Assembly (NCBI RefSeq): GCF_900107455.1
Contig: NZ_FNQB01000005.1
Span: 434,001-498,000 of the forward strand
Reading direction: 5' to 3'
DNA length: 64,000 nt
Origin: Asanoa ishikariensis
Lineage (GTDB): Bacteria > Actinomycetota > Actinomycetes > Mycobacteriales > Micromonosporaceae
Shown here piece by piece: positions 49,676 through 58,428 of the stretch (position 1 is its first letter; every line of letters starts with the position of its first letter). The position numbers were made by a program, and so were the translations under genes. The notes beneath the pieces are model-generated. The model ran no database searches and was not told the origin of the DNA. It saw nothing but the letters and a program-made list of their open reading frames with translations.

Positions 49676-50239
49676 CTTATGGGGCGGTCGTCGCATGCAG
49701 CCGTCAGCGGTTCACCGGCCGCCACCTTCCGCCGCCACGGGTCGCAGCAGATAGACCAGAGCGATGGTGCGAAAAGCCGGCGGCCCGTTGAACCGAGATC
49801 GCTGTGTGGGCATCGCCCGCTGCCCGCCGGTCCGAAGCAGACGCGCCCCCACGGGCGCCGCGACTCGGTCCAAAAGTGCAGGTCAGTGGCCGTTGAGCAA
49901 TGGCATCGCGCCGGTCGTTGCTGAGGGCGGGTCACGCCAAGCCTAGGAACGGGATTCGATCAACGCTGACCTGGCGATCGTGAAGGTTTCGCGCCGTGTG
50001 ATCGCGTTCAGTTGGCCTTAGACCTAGAAGATCCGAATTGTCCTTCGAGCGTCTCCAGGCGAAAAGGCCTGGGGCCTCGTCCCCCGTTTCGATGCACGAG
50101 GCCCTAGAAACCGCGGCGGTGACCATTCGGCGAGCTCTGCTTATCGCAGCAATTCCTTTCTGTTTCCCTATTGACGGGCTGGAAGCTAGCAGCGGTCATA
50201 GCGGTCGACAACGAGGGTCGTCATCAGTTCGTCATGAGC
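49676..50239. other. intergenic gap, 560 bases
   Basis: No gene supported; short frames only. Separates cassette 2 from the decayed cassette. Confidence 0.45.
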
Positions 50240-50670
50240 CCCGCGTGGCGGTGAGGAACCGGTGATGGGGTGATGGCAAACCGATGCTGGCTACCAGCCG
50301 ACGATGTCCGGGTTGGCGGTTGGGCTGCGGCCGGCTTGGCGGTGGCCAGCACCAGCCATCGGCGGCGTCCAGCGCCTCGAAGACGACATCGGGCGTGGTG
50401 GGTGCGTCGAGCACGGCCGAGTCGTCTCGGACCGTCGCCGTGTCGATGGTCGTGCCAGCGCGGAGCGCGCGAACGTCGGTCGCACCGGGCGGTGTCACGA
50501 GCAATACCGACACGCTTTGCCCAGGCGGATCGCCACAAGTGCGGAGGACTTGTTCGGATCCGACGGCAGCCATTCGCCGGCTCCGCTTCTCATGAGGCCG
50601 TTCGCGGCCGGCCTGTCGAACGAGTACTCCGGCTCGGCGCGCCACCCACCGCCGACGGTCGGGTAGGCGA
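50240..50670 (-). pseudogene. remnant of a membrane/lipoprotein-type gene after the decayed sigma gene
   Basis: Two frames carry protein-like text: SVDGRATLIAYPTVGGGWRA, EPEYSFDRPAANGLMRSGAG, EWLPSDPNKSSALVAIRLGK, then in another frame QSVSVLLVTPPGATDVRALR and VLDAPTTPDVVFEALDAADG. It resembles the extracellular part of a sigma-associated membrane protein. Start and N-terminus are lost in the frameshifted junction with the sigma gene. Confidence 0.55.
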
Positions 50671-51073
50671 TCAGTGTCGCGCGGCCGTCGACGCTGCCGC
50701 TGCTGTCAGGTTTCGCGCCCTCGACGCGGCCGCTCGCGTACGCGACGGCAGTTGGCGTAACGCGGCGAGCACGGCTTGTCGTTGGACCACCCGGTCCGCC
50801 GTGTCGTCGCCGCCGCGCTCGGGCGGCGCGACCCCGGTCACCTCGCGCGACCGCCATCGGTGCCACCCGGTGATGTGCGAGTTGGCCATGGTGCGGCGCA
50901 GGTAGGCGACGGGACTCGTCGATCTTGTGCCAGCGGCGTAGCACTTTGACCGAGGCTGACTGCACCAGGTCCTCCGCGTCGTGTGCCGACCCGGTCAGCA
51001 GGTACGCGATACGCAGAAGGTCGCAGTAGCGAAGTTCCACGAACTCGCCGAAATCGGTGTCATCAGGTGCCAC
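50671..51073 (-). pseudogene. frameshifted ECF sigma factor
   Basis: From GTG 51073 (AGGAG upstream): VAPDDTDFGEFVELRYCDLL, RIAYLLTGSAHDAEDLVQSA, SVKVLRRWHKIDES, then a shift to AYLRRTMANSHITGWHRWRS and ADRVVQRQAVLAALRQLPSR. Region 4 is missing after that. At least two indels, so inactive. Confidence 0.75.
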
Positions 51074-51559
51074 TCGCCGCTCCTTCTGTGTCATGGACAC
51101 CTACCTGACTTCAGTCAGAAGGAGAAAGTTCCATCCGGTGACTGGCGGAGGTACGTGGGCTTACGAGGTGCGGCGGATTCGTTCCAGGACGACGGGTCAC
51201 ACCGGCATGGTTGGCACGCAGTCGAGTTCGGGAGTACGAACCGAAATCAGCTAAATCAACGCAGCCTTGGCCCTTCCCGGTGGAATCTGCGGCGGCGATG
51301 CCCTCGTTTGTCATCAGTGGAGTGTCAGCGCCTCCGCGACAGTTGATGTTGGGTTCGTGACATTTCTGTGACGGCGTTATGAGGGGGGCGCCTACGTTCG
51401 GCGCAAACTTCGCCACAGATGTTCCGGCCGAGGCGGAGGCCGGACGATGGACACACGTCTTCCAGGTGCGTTAAATCCGTCGACCGCATTTGGTGTGGCA
51501 TCCATGCAACTATCCGCGGTCCGCCGTCGTCCTTGTTGGGCGTCGAGGGGAGTTCGCTG
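51074..51559. other. divergent intergenic space
   Basis: About 490 bases between the decayed sigma gene and the intact one; no gene seen. Promoters of both must lie here. Confidence 0.45.
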
Positions 51560-52063
51560 GTGCGAAATTATGAGGGGCTGACGGAGCTGGTCGCCGTCCG
51601 GGGGCCGGCTTTGTTCGCCACCGCTGTGCTGCTGACCGGTAGTCGGGCTGCCGGTGAGGATCTGTTGCAGGCAGCGCTGGAGCGGGTGATGCGGTCCTGG
51701 CGTCGGGTTGACGGCGACGTGGAGGGATACCTGCGGCGCACCATGTATCACCTCGCGGTCGATTCGTGGCGACGACGCCGACGTAGACCAGAGGTCCTGG
51801 TGCCGGTCGACCCCCCACCGTTGGATGACGGGACGGAGAGGTTCGCGGTTCGAGAGGCATTGATGAATGCGCTCGCGGACCTACCGGCCAGGCAGCGCGC
51901 CGCCCTGGTCTTGCGCTATTTCGAGCAGCTCACTGAGACCGAGGCCGCCGAAGTCCTCGGCTGCGCAGTCGGCACCGTCAAGTCGAACACCTCGCGCGGT
52001 TTGGCCCGACTCCGTGAGCTCACCGCCTCTTGGGAAGACCTTTCGAATGGAGTGTCCCGATGA
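51560..52063 (+). CDS. ECF sigma factor of SigE-like actinobacterial type
   Basis: 167 residues; GTG 51560 with GAGGGGAG, preferred over an upstream in-frame ATG at 51419. Region 2: LFATAVLLTGSRAAGEDLLQ, AALERVMRSWRRVDGDVEGY and LRRTMYHLAVDSWRRRRRRP. Region 4: LPARQRAALVLRYFEQLTET, EAAEVLGCAVGTVKSNTSRG. The stop overlaps the next ATG, coupling it to a membrane protein that is likely its antagonist. Confidence 0.85.
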   Translation: MRNYEGLTELVAVRGPALFATAVLLTGSRAAGEDLLQAALERVMRSWRRVDGDVEGYLRRTMYHLAVDSWRRRRRRPEVLVPVDPPPLDDGTERFAVREALMNALADLPARQRAALVLRYFEQLTETEAAEVLGCAVGTVKSNTSRGLARLRELTASWEDLSNGVSR

Positions 52064-52869
52064 CCACTCGGTTGGAAGAAGAACTGGCAGACGCGATGCG
52101 GTCGCGCGCCGAGCGCCTGCGCCCTACCGGCGGCCTGGTGGAGCGTGCCGTCCGGCAGCACCGCCGCAGGCGGACGCGCTCAATCGCCACTGCCGGCGCC
52201 TTTGCCGTATTGGCGATTGCCGCCGCCGCTACCTTGTCCCCGACGTATGGGCGAACAGACCAAACGCCCGACGGGCCGGCGATGTTGCCCGTCGCCGCGA
52301 TTACCGAACGGGCGACCGCGGCGCTCGCCCTTGACGACATCGAGCATTCCGTGACGACCGACAACCGCTACGGCACTTACGAGGAGTGTTGGCGGGATCG
52401 CGTTACTGGCGACTTCCGCTGCAGGTACAACGAGTCGAAGCCTCGAGTACGTGACACGGAAAGTTGGAGTGTCGTACGGGCGGCCTCACCCGGAAAAGTG
52501 ACCCTGCTTCATACCTTCGTCGACCACACCGCACGCACCTGGGCCACACGTGACATGGAGATCCCGGCCGGGTGGCCTTCCCACGAGCCGGAGTCTCCGC
52601 GGTCACTCCTCGAGCGCGGAGAGCTCGAGATGGTCGGTGAGGAATCGATCGATGGAACAGCCACCTACCACCTTCGCCGTCAGCATTCCGACGTCACCGG
52701 CTACGCCGGCGTCGATCACCTTTGGGTGGAGACCGCTAGCTTCCGGCTGGTCCGGTCTGTCTTCGAGAACGACTACCGGAGACAGACCGATTACGAATGG
52801 ATTCCCCGCAGCACCGAATCTCTCGAGTTGCTGAAGCCCGCTGTTCCAAACGGCTACTCCCGCCGATAA
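52060..52869 (+). CDS. sigma-associated single-helix membrane protein
   Basis: 269 residues; ATG 52060 overlaps the sigma stop. The cytoplasmic N-terminus (LEEELADAMRSRAERLRPTG) and Arg-rich stretch precede one helix (IATAGAFAVLAIAAAATLSP). The outer domain is beta-rich (ALDDIEHSVTTDNRYGTYEE, MVGEESIDGTATYHLRRQHS, GVDHLWVETASFRLVRSVFE), resembling LolA/MucB-like sensor domains in layout. Likely controls the preceding sigma factor. A 13-bp hairpin follows 29 bases after the stop. Confidence 0.72.
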   Translation: MTTRLEEELADAMRSRAERLRPTGGLVERAVRQHRRRRTRSIATAGAFAVLAIAAAATLSPTYGRTDQTPDGPAMLPVAAITERATAALALDDIEHSVTTDNRYGTYEECWRDRVTGDFRCRYNESKPRVRDTESWSVVRAASPGKVTLLHTFVDHTARTWATRDMEIPAGWPSHEPESPRSLLERGELEMVGEESIDGTATYHLRRQHSDVTGYAGVDHLWVETASFRLVRSVFENDYRRQTDYEWIPRSTESLELLKPAVPNGYSRR

Positions 52870-52898
52870 AACGCTAGAGATGTCGCGATCTCGGGGTT

Positions 52899-52932
52899 GT
52901 GCTGGTCGTCCCTCGACGTGGACGACCAGCAC
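52899..52932 (+). terminator. 13-bp hairpin terminator after the sigma operon
   Basis: GTGCTGGTCGTCC (52899-52911), eight-base loop, GGACGACCAGCAC (52920-52932); no T-run, typical for this G/C content. Confidence 0.7.
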
Positions 52933-53006
52933 GAGCCCTTGATCGAACAGTAAGCGACGGCACAGCAGACCTTGGCCCGCCGTAAGCAGAGCAGGAGCAG
53001 CAAATC

Positions 53007-54650
53007 TTGGTTGGCCCCAGCACGGTTGCCGTACCCACAACCGCTTCAGCTGGCGACACGAGGCCGGACGTGCCCAACCTGTCGCCTCGCTTGGCCCTGG
53101 CCCGTTGCCGATGGAGTCGGTTGCTGATCGAAGCACCGTGGCCGGCGGCCCTGCTGGTCGTCACGTTCGTCATTCACGATGTTCCGGCGGCCGTACGCCT
53201 GCCCTACTGGCTGGACGAGGCATGGGTCGCGGTGTCGGTCCGCTACCCGGTGACCGACCTCCCCGAGGTGACCAGTTCGACGCCGATCGGCTGGACCGCG
53301 TTGCTGCGCTTGATCCCGGACCCTGACGCACTGCGGCTGCTGCCGCTGGCTTTCCTCGGTGTCTCGGTGCTGGGCGGCTATGCGGTCGCGACGGTACTGC
53401 GCTGGCCGTCGACGGCTCACCGGGTGACCGCCGGGCTGACCACCGGCCTAGCGGTCGTCTTGCTCCCGGCGCAGCACCTACGCCACGACCTCAAGCAATA
53501 CACAGCGGATGCGGCCGTCGCGCTCCTCCTGCTCGCGATGGTCGGCTTCGCCGAGGCGACATGGTCGTACCACCGGCTGGCGTTGCTGATCGGCGTTAGC
53601 ACCTTCGGAGTGCTGGTCAGCCACACCGCGATGTTGGTCGGCGGCTGCGCAGTGGGCGGACTGGTGCTCACCGCTCTTGTCCGCAAGCAGTGGCGAGCCG
53701 CTGCCGCGACGTCGGTGGCCGGACTGGTGATCGTCATGGCGTTCGGCGCCGCGTACTTCGGGCTCGCCAAACAGGGCAGCCATATCGCGATGGCGAATTA
53801 TTGGAACAGCTTCTTCCCGCCGCTCGCGGACCTGCCTGGCTATCTGCCCGAGCGCGTGCGGCTATTGGAGCGAATCATGGGTGCGCCATGGCAGATTCTG
53901 CTGCCGTTCGCCGCAGCCGGCGTGGTCGGCGCTGCCCGGTTGGGCCGGCTGTCAGTCGCCATCGGCGCGGCGATGTTGGCGCCCGCTGCGGTGGCGGCTG
54001 GGGTTGCCCGGCTCTACCCGCTGCTCGACCCGCGCACCTCGCACTTCATGCTCGTAACGGTTATCGCGTTCGCGGCGCTCGGCGTCGCCTATCTGGCCAC
54101 ACTGCTAGGCCGAGCGCTCAACCGAACCGTGCCCGGAGCGGCGTTTGCCGCAATGCTCGCGCTCACCATCGTCGGCGGATACGCACATCAAACGTCGCCC
54201 TGGTTCCGCTTCGACGGCGATGACAAGGCCCTCGGCGAACGCATACCGGCGGCTTCGGAAGATGTCCGGACGCAGGTCAGATACGTCTGGACCCATCGCC
54301 GTCCGAGCGACATCGTGTTGGTCGGGGGAGCGGCGGCCTACGGCTTCGCCTTCTACTGGCCGGAAAAGCCCGGGCGACGGCCGGATCCGGAGCTAGGAAC
54401 AGGTTGGCGGCCCGCCTACGCCGACACGTCGATCGTGCTGGCAGCCGGCCGTGACGCGATTTCCATCCGAAGCGCGATCGTTACGGCAACCGAGAACGCG
54501 AAGCGCTCTGGTCCGGGCGCAGTGGTCTGGGTCATCCGAACACACGTCAACGCAACGGAGGAACGGAAGTGGAAGCAGGAAACGGCCAATCTGAAGCTGC
54601 GCCTGGTTGTCGCCGGAGGGGACGCGGTACCGCGGCTCGAAGGTTGGTAA
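53007..54650 (+). CDS. GT39-like multi-helix membrane glycosyltransferase
   Basis: 547 residues; TTG 53007 with AGGAG upstream. Ten to eleven helices. The first outer loop holds PYWLDEAWVAV, the acidic DE motif of GT-C enzymes (PMT/ArnT family), then LRLLPLAFLGVSVLGGYAVA and LPAQHLRHDLKQYTADAAVA. The soluble C-terminal domain starts near residue 400. Such enzymes move sugars from polyprenyl-phosphate carriers outside the membrane. The following GT2 enzyme could make that lipid-linked sugar donor, so the two genes form a plausible pathway. Confidence 0.75.
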   Translation: MVGPSTVAVPTTASAGDTRPDVPNLSPRLALARCRWSRLLIEAPWPAALLVVTFVIHDVPAAVRLPYWLDEAWVAVSVRYPVTDLPEVTSSTPIGWTALLRLIPDPDALRLLPLAFLGVSVLGGYAVATVLRWPSTAHRVTAGLTTGLAVVLLPAQHLRHDLKQYTADAAVALLLLAMVGFAEATWSYHRLALLIGVSTFGVLVSHTAMLVGGCAVGGLVLTALVRKQWRAAAATSVAGLVIVMAFGAAYFGLAKQGSHIAMANYWNSFFPPLADLPGYLPERVRLLERIMGAPWQILLPFAAAGVVGAARLGRLSVAIGAAMLAPAAVAAGVARLYPLLDPRTSHFMLVTVIAFAALGVAYLATLLGRALNRTVPGAAFAAMLALTIVGGYAHQTSPWFRFDGDDKALGERIPAASEDVRTQVRYVWTHRRPSDIVLVGGAAAYGFAFYWPEKPGRRPDPELGTGWRPAYADTSIVLAAGRDAISIRSAIVTATENAKRSGPGAVVWVIRTHVNATEERKWKQETANLKLRLVVAGGDAVPRLEGW

Positions 54651-54723
54651 GAGTATGGCAAGAACCGGGCCATGGGCAGTCCGATCGGATCGTCGCGACA
54701 ACACCTACTCGGTGGAGGGTCCG

Positions 54724-55410
54724 GTGAAGCTCTCGATCCTCATGCCGGTCTACAACGAGGAAGAACGCATCGCGGAGGCGCTCAAGCAGGCGCTGGCGGT
54801 GGAGTATCCGTGCGAGATCGAGCTTGTCGTGGTCAACGACGGCAGCCGGGACGGCACCGGTGCGATCCTCGACGCGGCCGATGACGCCCGGTTGCGGGTG
54901 ATCACGCATACGCGCAACGCGGGCAAGGGTGCGGCGATCAAGACCGCGGTCGACTCTGCCGAGGGTGACTACACGGTCGTCCTCGATGCCGACCTGGAGT
55001 ACGACCCGTTGGACATCCCGAAGCTGCTGGAACCGGTGTTGGACGGGCGGGCGAAGGTGGTCTATGGCAACCGGACGTTCGGGAGTCACAGCGCGTACAG
55101 CTTCTGGTACGTGATGGGCAACAAGGCCGTGACCACCGCGGCGAACGTGCTGTTCAACTCGTACATCGGCGATCTCGAAACGTGTTTCAAGCTGTTGCCG
55201 GTCTCGCTCTACCGGTCGTTGGACGTGTGGTCGCGAGGCTTCGGCATGGAGGCCGAGGTGACCGGGAAGTTGCTGCGTCGCAAGATCCGGCCGTACGAGG
55301 TGCCGATCAGCTATCACGCCCGCGGCCGCGACGAGGGCAAGAAGATCACCTGGAAAGACGGCGTCGAAGCACTGTGGATCCTGGGCCGCGAGCGCGCCCG
55401 CAAGCGCTGA
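54724..55410 (+). CDS. GT2 glycosyltransferase (dolichol/polyprenyl-phosphate sugar synthase-like)
   Basis: 228 residues; GTG 54724 with GGAGGG, giving VKLSILMPVYNEEERIAEAL, the usual start of this family (ATG 54655 is in frame but adds an atypical leader). Motifs: VVVNDGSRDGT, NAGKGAAIKTAVDSAEGDYT, the DxD-like VLDADLEYDP, and TCFKLLPVSLYRSLDVWSRG near the catalytic end. It probably transfers a sugar from a nucleotide donor to a polyprenyl phosphate at the inner membrane face, for use by the GT39-like protein just upstream. Confidence 0.85.
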   Translation: MKLSILMPVYNEEERIAEALKQALAVEYPCEIELVVVNDGSRDGTGAILDAADDARLRVITHTRNAGKGAAIKTAVDSAEGDYTVVLDADLEYDPLDIPKLLEPVLDGRAKVVYGNRTFGSHSAYSFWYVMGNKAVTTAANVLFNSYIGDLETCFKLLPVSLYRSLDVWSRGFGMEAEVTGKLLRRKIRPYEVPISYHARGRDEGKKITWKDGVEALWILGRERARKR

Positions 55411-55446
55411 CTACGGACACGTTTCAAGATTGGGGAGGAGAAGGCA

Positions 55447-55545
55447 ATGACTGCGGAGGAAGCGAAGGTGACAATCCTCGCCGCACGCGAGACGGCAGAG
55501 AATCGAATGGCCGGGGCGATCGTGCTCGGCAACGCGCCCAACTAG
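55447..55545 (+). CDS. 32-residue peptide with strong ribosome site
   Basis: ATG 55447 preceded by GGGGAGGAGAAGG. Reads MTAEEAKVTILAARETAENR and ends MAGAIVLGNAPN, TAG. A helical charged part plus hydrophobic end. It may be a real small protein or the truncated 5' end of a longer gene, since pseudogenes follow at once. Confidence 0.4.
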   Translation: MTAEEAKVTILAARETAENRMAGAIVLGNAPN

Positions 55546-55549
55546 TCCT

Positions 55550-55990
55550 ACCGGCCACGGTTGACGGGGTTCATGTGTGCGCCTTGGCTGCGTCCCGCCA
55601 CGCGAGCTCGCGTGGGACCGGCTGGGACCTGCTGCGTTTCGCCGAGGAAAAGACGCGAGCTGTAGGTGCTGCCGTGATGCGCGGTGTCGGTGACGTCGGC
55701 GGCGGCCGGTAACCGTCCTGTCCGCGATCCCAATCGGGCAGCGAGTTGGTGACGTAGCCCGTCATGGTCATGGGGTTGACACCGCGGAGCTTGGCGAACT
55801 CCTCCCGGTCGATCAGCCGTCCGGATCGTCGACGCCCCGCGCGGCAGGCGGACCCTGGTTGCGGGGCCCGGTAGGCGTCCAGCCCGGCGAGCGGAAACCA
55901 GTCCTGGCCGTCTTGACGGTCCTGCAGCGGGCCGACCCATCTCCTCGAGTAGCGGTGAGTCCCGGACCATCCAACGTATTCGAGGTGGCG
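55550..55990 (-). pseudogene. DNA-binding/HTH-type protein, frameshifted
   Basis: Minus frame: EYVGWSGTHRYSRRWVGPLQ, QDWFPLAGLDAYRAPQPG, LIDREEFAKLRGVNPMTMTG, YVTNSLPDWDRGQDGYRPPP, then a shift after which AAADVTDTAHHGSTYSSRLF continues. The EEFAKLRGVN...MTGYV segment is helix-turn-helix-like. No start codon at the 5' side and a frame change near 55690. Confidence 0.6.
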
Positions 55991-56009
55991 GCACGGTCCG
56001 GGCCGCCAT

Positions 56010-56130
56010 CTAGAAAATCGGCCCGCCGCCGATGCCTAGCTTGACGAAATCCGCGCCGGCGCCTACGAGGAAGCGGAACGCGCGAGCGTCCCCGACGTTG
56101 CCGGGTCCCACCACAGCAGGTGCCGGGTCA
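56010..56130 (-). pseudogene. IMP dehydrogenase fragment
   Basis: PAVVGPGNVGDARAFRFLVG and AGADFVKLGIGGGPIF then stop. Matches the active-site approach of IMPDH-type enzymes (VxxGNV...GADxVKxGIGGGS), cut off before the catalytic Cys loop. Confidence 0.65.
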
Positions 56131-56149
56131 GCGTGTCGAGTCAGGGCGT

Positions 56150-56700
56150 GGTGCGACAGTCCCGGATGCCAGGAGGGCCGCCATTTTCGACGCTCAGGTC
56201 AGCGCTTCGGGGTCGAGGTGGGTAGTAGAGCGGTTTGATGCCGATGCGGTCCCGGCAAGGGGTCAGTGCTTGGAGGCCGTCGACTCCATATCGCGAATGC
56301 GTACATGCCGTTGAGCCGGTCTAGTGCGGCAACGCCCATTGCTGCCAGGCGCGCAGGACGACCACGGTATCGGTGCGCGTGGTGAACAGGAACCGGCGGG
56401 ACAGCATGCCACGCAGTTTTGGAGCGTTGTGAGTCTCTCCGTTGTAGACGGTGGGGAGGTGGTCGCGCGTCATTGGCTAGTTCCCGGCGTCGCCCAGGTC
56501 AATGACCGCGAGCCGCCGGTGGCCTGGTGCCACGCCAGGTTGGTACCGGGATCCGGCGCCGTGCGGCCCACGGTGGGCGAGGGCATCGCTCATCCGGGTC
56601 ACGGCCGCGATGCGTCCTTCGGCGGTGCCGCCGTCGCCGCCGATGTGCAGGATGCCGGCGACCGCAGCGGGAGAACCGTACGGTCATGGTGCCGCCCTGT
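56150..56700 (-). pseudogene. asparagine synthetase (AsnB-like) glutaminase domain, broken
   Basis: Minus-strand pieces in more than one frame: AAVAGILHIGGDGGTAEGRI, ALAHRGPHGAGSRYQPGVAP, GHRRLAVIDLGDAGN stop, LPTVYNGETHNAPKLRGMLS, TRTDTVVVLRAWQQW, LDRLNGMYAFAI, GRDRIGIKPLYY (partly as RDRIGIKPLYY). These follow the order of class II amidotransferase domains of AsnB. The start Met-Cys is destroyed and several indels and stops occur. The synthetase half is missing. Confidence 0.75.
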
Positions 56701-56937
56701 CGAGCTGGCTATAGAGCCCGATGAGGTGGGCGAGAGCGGCGCCGTGCACACGCGACCTGTCGAGAATGCCTGATGATCAACCAGTGATGAATATGTGTAT
56801 CTAGATGCCAGAATCATTGGTGTTCCGATGGCCATTCGGGTGAATTCGTAGCACGGGTCGGTGCTATTAAGCGGCACCTGGGAAATGTGTCCAATGCCCA
56901 ACAGGGCGATGGTATTGAGTACAACACGGAGGATCGC
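56701..56937 (+). promoter_or_regulatory. promoter and leader region of the RiPP cluster
   Basis: Locally A/T-richer than the surroundings, with no gene of its own. The message must start here. An in-frame GTG at 56887 has only a weak ribosome site; the GGAGG five bases before GTG 56938 marks the better start. Confidence 0.5.
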
Positions 56938-57114
56938 GTGGAAAAAACCGCACGTGGCCAGGGCGGTAGCGCCTTGGCGGAGCTGGTCAACGAGGACCTC
57001 GAAGAAATTCTGGCCGACGCGTCGCCAGCGCTCAGGGCTTCGCTGGAGCGCCAGTACTCCGCGGATGCCGACAACAAGTTTGGGTTCTGTTCATTCCTGG
57101 ATGCCGACCTCTAG
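56938..57114 (+). CDS. RiPP precursor peptide, 58 residues
   Basis: GTG 56938 with CGGAGGATCGC directly upstream. The leader is acidic and helical (residues 12-38, ALAELVNEDLEEILADASPA), as expected for recognition by a maturase. The C-terminal core is KFGFCSFLDADL (47-58), with Phe at 48, 50 and 53, Cys 51, Ser 52, Asp 55 and 57. Three-residue cyclophane enzymes of the FxsB/XyeB/GrrM group act on aromatic-x-x motifs; F50-C-S52 and F53-L-D55 fit. The peptide is followed by an attenuator-like hairpin and the radical SAM gene 88 bases downstream. No homolog is recalled, so the exact class is open. Confidence 0.75.
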   Translation: MEKTARGQGGSALAELVNEDLEEILADASPALRASLERQYSADADNKFGFCSFLDADL

Positions 57115-57127
57115 CGGGGCGACTTGC

Positions 57128-57166
57128 AAAGGGGCTGCTCGGCATCTCGTGCGGGGCAGCCTCTTT
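57128..57166 (+). terminator. attenuator hairpin between precursor and maturase
   Basis: AAAGGGGCTGC (57128-57138), 17-base loop, GCAGCCTCTTT (57156-57166, one G-U pair), followed by CTTGC. Partial termination here would give more precursor than enzyme message, common in RiPP operons. Confidence 0.7.
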
Positions 57167-57201
57167 CTTGCTAGATTGCGGGTGGATTGCGGAGAGGGAT
57201 T

Positions 57202-58425
57202 ATGCAAATTGGCCCTGCTATAAACCAGGCCTGGCCGACCCACGGCCTGGATGTCGGCGCATTGCGGCGAGGTGGATGGCAGCCACAGCCGTTTAACGAG
57301 TTCATTCTCAAAGTTCACAGCAGGTGCAACCTCTCGTGTGACTACTGCTATATCTACGAGATGGCCGACGATGGTTGGCGGGGCCAGCCGCAAGTCATGC
57401 AGAAACCGGTCGTCATCGCCGCCTGCAAGCGCATCGAGGAGCACGTGCGGCAATTCGGCGTCCCGAGCGTCGCCATTGTCCTGCATGGTGGCGAGCCGCT
57501 GCTCGCGGGTCACGAGGTCATCGATGGACTGCTGCGGCAGGTCTCCATGACCGTGGCGACTGCGTGCCGTACGAAGATCGGGATGCAGACCAATGGCCTG
57601 CTGCTCGATGAGCGCTATCTGCGGATCTTCGACGAGTGGGACGTGCGCGTTGGGATTAGCGTGGACGGCGGGCGCGAGGCGAATGACCGCCACCGGCGGT
57701 TCCGCAATGGATCCGGCAGCTTCGATCAGGTGGCCAGCAAGATCGCTCTGCTCACCAGCGGCGACCGCCGCCGACTGTTCTCCGGGCTGCTCTGCACGAT
57801 TGACCTGGCCAACGACCCGGTCGGCACCTATGAATCTCTCATCGAGTTCGACCCGCCAGGCGTGGACTTTCTGCTGCCACACGGCAACTGGTCCGCGCCG
57901 CCGCCGTCGAGAAGCCCGGACTCGGAGTCGACGCCATACGGCGACTGGCTGATCGCGGTCTTCGACCGTTGGTACAACGCACCCCGCCTCGAAACACGCG
58001 TGCGCCTCTTTCGGGACATCATCCAATTGATCATTGGGGGCAATCCAACGTCGGAATCCGTGGGGCTATCACCCATTCGTCTCGCTGTCATCCAGACCGA
58101 CGGCACGCTGGAGCAGGTCGACACCCTGAAATCGGTTTTCGCAGACGCCGCCAGGATCGACGGACTCGCAAAGGACAGCCCGCTGGCACACGCTCTGTGG
58201 AATCCGTCGATCATCGCCCGGCAAATCGGTGTCGATGGGCTCTCCAAAACGTGTCAGGAATGCCCGGTCCGAACGGTCTGCGGTGGTGGGAACTACACTC
58301 ACCGATATCGTCGCGACACGGGATTCATCAATCCGTCGGTCTATTGCCGAGATCTCCTGAAACTCATTACTCACATCAGAACTGCGGTAACCCGAGACAT
58401 CGGGCGACTCGGAGGCGGGGGATAG
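57202..58425 (+). CDS. FxsB-like radical SAM/SPASM peptide maturase
   Basis: 407 residues; ATG 57202 with GGAGAGGG. FNEFILKVHSRCNLSCDYCY carries the radical SAM cluster Cys at 42, 46 and 49, followed by the FxsB-typical YEMADDGWRGQP. Other motifs: IVLHGGEPLLAGHE, MQTNGLLLDERYLRIFDEWD, VRVGISVDGGREANDRHRRF. The C-terminal SPASM-type Cys lie at 351, 354, 360 and 382 (CQECPVRTVCGGG). FxsB relatives install a C-C bond between an aromatic ring and the beta carbon of a residue two positions on. It sits between the precursor gene and the HExxH gene, four bases from the latter. Confidence 0.9.
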   Translation: MQIGPAINQAWPTHGLDVGALRRGGWQPQPFNEFILKVHSRCNLSCDYCYIYEMADDGWRGQPQVMQKPVVIAACKRIEEHVRQFGVPSVAIVLHGGEPLLAGHEVIDGLLRQVSMTVATACRTKIGMQTNGLLLDERYLRIFDEWDVRVGISVDGGREANDRHRRFRNGSGSFDQVASKIALLTSGDRRRLFSGLLCTIDLANDPVGTYESLIEFDPPGVDFLLPHGNWSAPPPSRSPDSESTPYGDWLIAVFDRWYNAPRLETRVRLFRDIIQLIIGGNPTSESVGLSPIRLAVIQTDGTLEQVDTLKSVFADAARIDGLAKDSPLAHALWNPSIIARQIGVDGLSKTCQECPVRTVCGGGNYTHRYRRDTGFINPSVYCRDLLKLITHIRTAVTRDIGRLGGGG

Positions 58426-58428
58426 GAG

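Noticed and set aside
56150-56700. AsnB-like gene as lasso-peptide cyclase
   Set aside because: Only the glutaminase half is recognisable, in several frames, with stops; no lasso leader peptidase or precursor nearby.
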